Below, piece after piece: positions 28,926 to 31,714 of a stretch of 31,714 nucleotides of DNA (within the stretch, counting starts at the first letter, position 1; the number at the start of each line of letters is the position of its first letter). This stretch comes from Candidatus Eiseniibacteriota bacterium (lineage in GTDB: Bacteria > Eisenbacteria > RBG-16-71-46 > JAFGJU01). A program made the translations under genes and the position numbers. The stretch is from positions 1-31,714 of the forward strand of contig JAFGJU010000213.1 in NCBI GenBank assembly GCA_016928935.1, written 5' to 3'. The notes beneath the pieces are model-generated. The model was not told where the DNA came from, searched no databases, and saw nothing but the letters and a program-made list of their open reading frames with translations.

Positions 28926-30149
28926 TCAGTGGAGACTCCTGAGGACCGCGCCTGTCTTATTCGGCAGCGTTAGAAACGAGACCATGTTGCCGGAGCAATC
29001 TACGTAGGCGCCATCCAGGTTCAGCGTGACCGGGGCGCCGGAATCATTGGGATTGACCACGACGGTCCCGCCGGTGAACTCGCGACGATACACGCCGTCG
29101 GATTCGTAGTAACCTCCCACGGGATCCCCAATATCCATCTCCCAGACTGGGAACCAGTTGACCTTCGAGTAGCCGCCGTCGGCGTTCGAGTGCCAGTAGA
29201 AACAGGAGCGGGTATGCTGGTTGTAGCCGAGCAGGAACGAAGCGTAGCAGTACTCGACCATGGAAGCGAGCGTCGAGTCGAGCGAGCCGCTCCCCACGAG
29301 GAGAAGTCTGCCGTCGAAGTCTCTGTCCCCTATCAGAGCCAGATGCTTGAGCCACTGGTACTCGGGTATCTGCTCGTCGTTACGCCGTCCTCCGAAATGC
29401 ACGAATCCCTCCGCCAGGGCACCGTCCGCGGCCAAGGTGAATGCCTTAGACAGCTCTGAATTGACCACCACCAACTTTCCGGCTGCGGCGTCCTTGACGG
29501 CGTAGATGAAATCCAGCCCATGGCTCTGGTAAGTGTCGGCGTCGTAGCCGGGGTAGGCGGAGCCCAGCAGGTTCTCGTATTCCGCCGGCAGCATGACACC
29601 GTCCAGGAACACTCCGTCGGCCGCCGGGGTTGCGCTGAGCGACGCGGCGTACCTGCCCACGACGAAGTCCCTCCAACCCTGTGAGGCCACGTCCATGTAG
29701 TACAGGTGAGGGTAGGGACTTGACAGTGGAATCCTGGTCCCGGACGAGGGCACCGGTGACGAGTGCAAGAACCAATCCTCGTGCGAGTCTATCACTGCCC
29801 AATCGTCGGGCATCGCCACGCTGTTGGAGTACGTCATCCCGGGCCCGGCAACGAGCATGACCTTGGACGGGTCTATCAGCGACTGGTTCGCCTCGGGACC
29901 CACGGTCAGTACGTCGAATTTCTGATTCAGGATCGCGGCCACGCTGTCCGTGATCGTGAAGGGAGTTGGGATGAAGAACCCCCGCGAGTAGACGGCCCGA
30001 CTGCCGCCGCCGACCCTGAGGTCTCTCACCGGCGCGGGTGGGAGGCCGTCCGGGGACGACTGCGCGTGGACCGGGCCCGCCTGCAGTGCCACGGCGGTTG
30101 CCGGTATAAGCGACAGAACAAGCAGGGTCTTCAGGAAAACGATTCTCAT
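28926..30149 (-). CDS. Secreted glycoside-hydrolase-like protein (GHL15 type)
   Basis: This 407-residue exported protein has a signal peptide (MRIVFLKTLLVLSLIPATAVALQAGPVHA). The mature part looks like a TIM-barrel glycosidase of the hypothetical GHL15/GH114-like kind: FDVLTVGPEANQSLID, MLVAGPGMTYSNS, YYMDVASQGWRDFVVGRYAAS, ADGVFLDGVMLPAEY (strand-end Asp), KLVVVNSELSKAF, ALAEGFVHFGGR and a late WEMDIGDPVGGYYESDGVYRREFTGGTVVVNP. The terminal beta segment (VTLNLDGAYVDCSGNM) may be a small C-terminal domain. Such enzymes may act on extracellular polysaccharide; the substrate is unknown. The start at 30149 has GAGGAA upstream; the frame is open to 30332 but that extension is non-homologous. The DUF3078 gene lies upstream on the same strand, 296 bp away. 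Confidence 0.75.
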   Translation of the reverse strand: MRIVFLKTLLVLSLIPATAVALQAGPVHAQSSPDGLPPAPVRDLRVGGGSRAVYSRGFFIPTPFTITDSVAAILNQKFDVLTVGPEANQSLIDPSKVMLVAGPGMTYSNSVAMPDDWAVIDSHEDWFLHSSPVPSSGTRIPLSSPYPHLYYMDVASQGWRDFVVGRYAASLSATPAADGVFLDGVMLPAEYENLLGSAYPGYDADTYQSHGLDFIYAVKDAAAGKLVVVNSELSKAFTLAADGALAEGFVHFGGRRNDEQIPEYQWLKHLALIGDRDFDGRLLLVGSGSLDSTLASMVEYCYASFLLGYNQHTRSCFYWHSNADGGYSKVNWFPVWEMDIGDPVGGYYESDGVYRREFTGGTVVVNPNDSGAPVTLNLDGAYVDCSGNMVSFLTLPNKTGAVLRSLH

Positions 30150-30378
30150 CACATTCCTCGCCGCCGCACTCAACGGGAGCGCACTCGACTTTACCAACTC
30201 ATGCAGGAACCGTGCCATCCCCACCGGAACAGAAATGCCGCAACCTTTTCGATAGGAAATGGTTACGGCACTTCCGTGCGTGCGTGGTGCCTCAGGCCGG
30301 CACGGCCTTGCGGCGTGCGACGAGCCGCGCAATTCTGCACTGTCTGCTTCGCCGGTCGGGCCTGCTTGGCCGGGTCCG

Positions 30379-30472
30379 CTTGAGCTCGTACGTCGGCCGC
30401 ATGGATGACGGCCTTCAGGTTCGAGAGTCTTTCCGGCAGCAGGGCCTACTTGAGCTTGTAGGTCAGCCCCAT
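30379..30472. repeat. Decayed duplicate of the DUF3078 gene 3' end
   Basis: The 24 bp at 30379-30402 match 20 of 24 positions at 30449-30472, 70 bp apart. The latter encode the last residues of the DUF3078 protein (MGLTYKLK); the former would read MRPTYELK but sit downstream of the true stop and carry an upstream 2-bp frame shift relative to the gene. The rest of spacer 30150-30445 shows no gene. Confidence 0.55.
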
Positions 30473-31468
30473 CGCCAGCGTCTGCTTCAGACGGCCTCCG
30501 AGGTCGACTTCCTTGTCGTACAAAAACTGGATGTACAGACTAACCATCACATATTTGGTGACATTGGCGGTGAGGGTGTTGTCCCAGCGGACGTCCGGAG
30601 TCTTCCAGTAGTCTCCGTTGGGGAGGCCCTCCAGCTTGTCCGACTCAGAGTAGAAGAAGGCCCTGAAGACGTTGAGCTTGCTCGTGAGCTCGAGTTTCTC
30701 CTTCGACAGCGGATACTTGAGGTCGCTCACGAACTCGAGGCCGCCGTCGTTGGTGGATAGGTCGGAACGCTCAAGGCTGACCGGGTCCAACGCGTCTCTG
30801 TCCAGGAACTGCCGGAACCCTCCGCCCAGCCGGAGCGACCAACCGGCGCCGTCCTTCTCCTCCGTCAGGAGAGCCTTGGAGATACCGAGAGCCTCCGTGA
30901 AGACCGTCGGGTTGAAATACCCCTTCATGTCTGCTTCCCGGTTGTCGTAGAACTGGCTCTCGACCCTGCCCGACACGAACGGATCCACGAACCCGCCCAG
31001 CGTGAGATTGAGCACGGACTCGAGATCGATGAGGTCGGTCGACTTGACGGGCTTGTCCCAGTCTCTGGTGTCTCTGTCCTGGTTGTGGAGCTGGCCGAAG
31101 GCAAGTTTGACCGTGTTCTTGCTCAGGAACTTGGGGTCAAGCTGTTTCTCCGCAAGGAAGCTCGAGTTTATCGCCCAGGCCAGCGAGCCCGCCTCTCCGC
31201 CGGCCCAGTTGTCGCTGTATGACGTCTGAGTGAGCATCAGGCTGGCGTCGAGCTCTCTCTTCCACGGGTCGGCCTGCGCAGCGGTCACGGCAGTCAACGA
31301 GAAGACGACGCCGACGGCGATGTGCAGCAGCGTCATGAGAGCGAAGGCGACGGCGGCAGGCCGGACGGGCTCGGAAAAGACAGCCGCGCTAGGCCTTCGC
31401 CCGGAAACGGTGCCGGCCCGGGCGGCCGCGCGGTCAGGGTTGGTTCGTCTGCTCGACCCAAGTCTCAT
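30446..31468 (-). CDS. DUF3078-family outer-membrane protein
   Basis: This 340-residue probable beta-barrel or envelope protein has a long basic n-region (1-38), then a hydrophobic signal (AAVAFALMTLLHIAVGVVFSLTAVTAAQA) with cleavage near AQA-D. The mature sequence alternates aromatic and polar residues in strand-like segments (ELDASLMLTQTSYSDNWAGGEAGSLAWAINSSFLAEKQ, FVDPFVSGRVESQFYD, LKYPLSKEKLELTSKLNVFRAFFY) and ends KQTLAMGLTYKLK. The WKRELDASLMLTQTSYSDNWAGG opening is the DUF3078 hallmark, common in the Bacteroidetes/FCB group. The function is unknown; transport or structural roles are possible. The start at 31468 follows AGGGAGGGAGAA. Confidence 0.85.
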   Translation of the reverse strand: MRLGSSRRTNPDRAAARAGTVSGRRPSAAVFSEPVRPAAVAFALMTLLHIAVGVVFSLTAVTAAQADPWKRELDASLMLTQTSYSDNWAGGEAGSLAWAINSSFLAEKQLDPKFLSKNTVKLAFGQLHNQDRDTRDWDKPVKSTDLIDLESVLNLTLGGFVDPFVSGRVESQFYDNREADMKGYFNPTVFTEALGISKALLTEEKDGAGWSLRLGGGFRQFLDRDALDPVSLERSDLSTNDGGLEFVSDLKYPLSKEKLELTSKLNVFRAFFYSESDKLEGLPNGDYWKTPDVRWDNTLTANVTKYVMVSLYIQFLYDKEVDLGGRLKQTLAMGLTYKLK

Positions 31469-31714
31469 TTCTCCCTCCCTTGTATCGAGTGCAACTGACT
31501 ACACCAAGCGTGCGGCGAGAGACTACACGTGTGGAACGGCAGCGTCAAGACTTGCGGCGTCAAGCCGTTGAGCGGTACTCGTCAATCTGGTAAAATAGAG
31601 TGTTGTAGTCTACTGCGTCTCGTGACGCCAAGCCCCTGGCGCGGCCACACCTTGTCCGCGGCGCGGTGAGACGTTGTCCGTCTCGTCCGCCGTAGCCGGG
31701 TCACGTGTCTTGTG
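31469..31714. other. Spacer upstream of the DUF3078 gene with promoter candidate and repeats
   Basis: No gene seen. On the minus strand TTGACG (31548-31543), 17 bp and TAGTCT (31525-31520) form a weak promoter. GACTACAC occurs at 31497-31504 and again at 31521-31528 (24-bp period), the second inside the symmetric ACACGTGT; GTAGTC, its complement, recurs at 31605-31610. These could be a regulator's binding sites. Confidence 0.35.

Overview
The window looks like a chromosomal segment of an uncultured, Gram-negative, fairly GC-rich bacterium. It encodes a probable outer-membrane barrel protein (DUF3078 type), several proteins with signal peptides and a lipoprotein binding protein. Starts are a mix of ATG, GTG and TTG with clear Shine-Dalgarno sequences. 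The DUF3078 protein, the DUF5752/TPS trehalose cluster and the ECF operon would fit a lineage of the FCB/candidate-phylum type, but this is inference; no rRNA or tRNA gene is present to place it. I saw no phage, insertion sequence or CRISPR array.

Layout. (1) 25-2208, minus strand: an ArsR regulator, a 44-residue cysteine-rich microprotein, an ABC ATPase and an ABC-2 permease. The last three are joined by ATGA stop/start overlaps, and a palindromic operator overlaps the predicted promoter. (2) 2334-2528: a protein-kinase N-lobe remnant. (3) 2666-4432: a ClC chloride channel with two CBS domains. (4) 4740-10816, plus strand: a compact osmotic/trehalose operon with a MscS channel, a membrane-anchored sensor-HAMP-trehalose-6-phosphate synthase fusion, trehalose-6-phosphate phosphatase, a DUF5752 protein with an internal duplication, and a TreT-like GT4 enzyme. 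(5) 11004-17948, minus strand and convergent: a sugar ABC importer (two permeases and a lipoprotein binding protein, no ATPase), a glycerate 2-kinase and an SLC12-type cation-chloride cotransporter. (6) 18363-20791, minus strand: a secreted TPR/DUF2723-like protein, an ECF sigma factor and its zinc-finger anti-sigma. (7) 21170-28915, plus strand: a small secreted OB-like protein, a beta-CASP metallo-hydrolase, a split transketolase, a YihY/BrkB membrane protein, a secreted protein of unknown function and a DUF47-PiT phosphate uptake pair. (8) 28926-31468, minus strand: a secreted GHL15-like glycosidase and the DUF3078 protein.

How it fits together. Regions 3 to 5 read as a cell-volume and compatible-solute island. 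Chloride and cation-chloride transport and a tension-gated channel sit with two ways of making trehalose, one of them on a transmembrane enzyme that carries its own external sensor domain, and next to a sugar importer. The most promising new item is this receptor-like trehalose-6-phosphate synthase, whose start codon directly follows the stop of the mechanosensitive channel gene.

A second theme is structural. At four places on the minus strand a tandem repeat begins inside the last codons of a gene and runs into the downstream spacer, with units of 17, 7, about 44 and about 70 bp. I know of no description of this as a genome-wide habit, and it deserves a systematic search.
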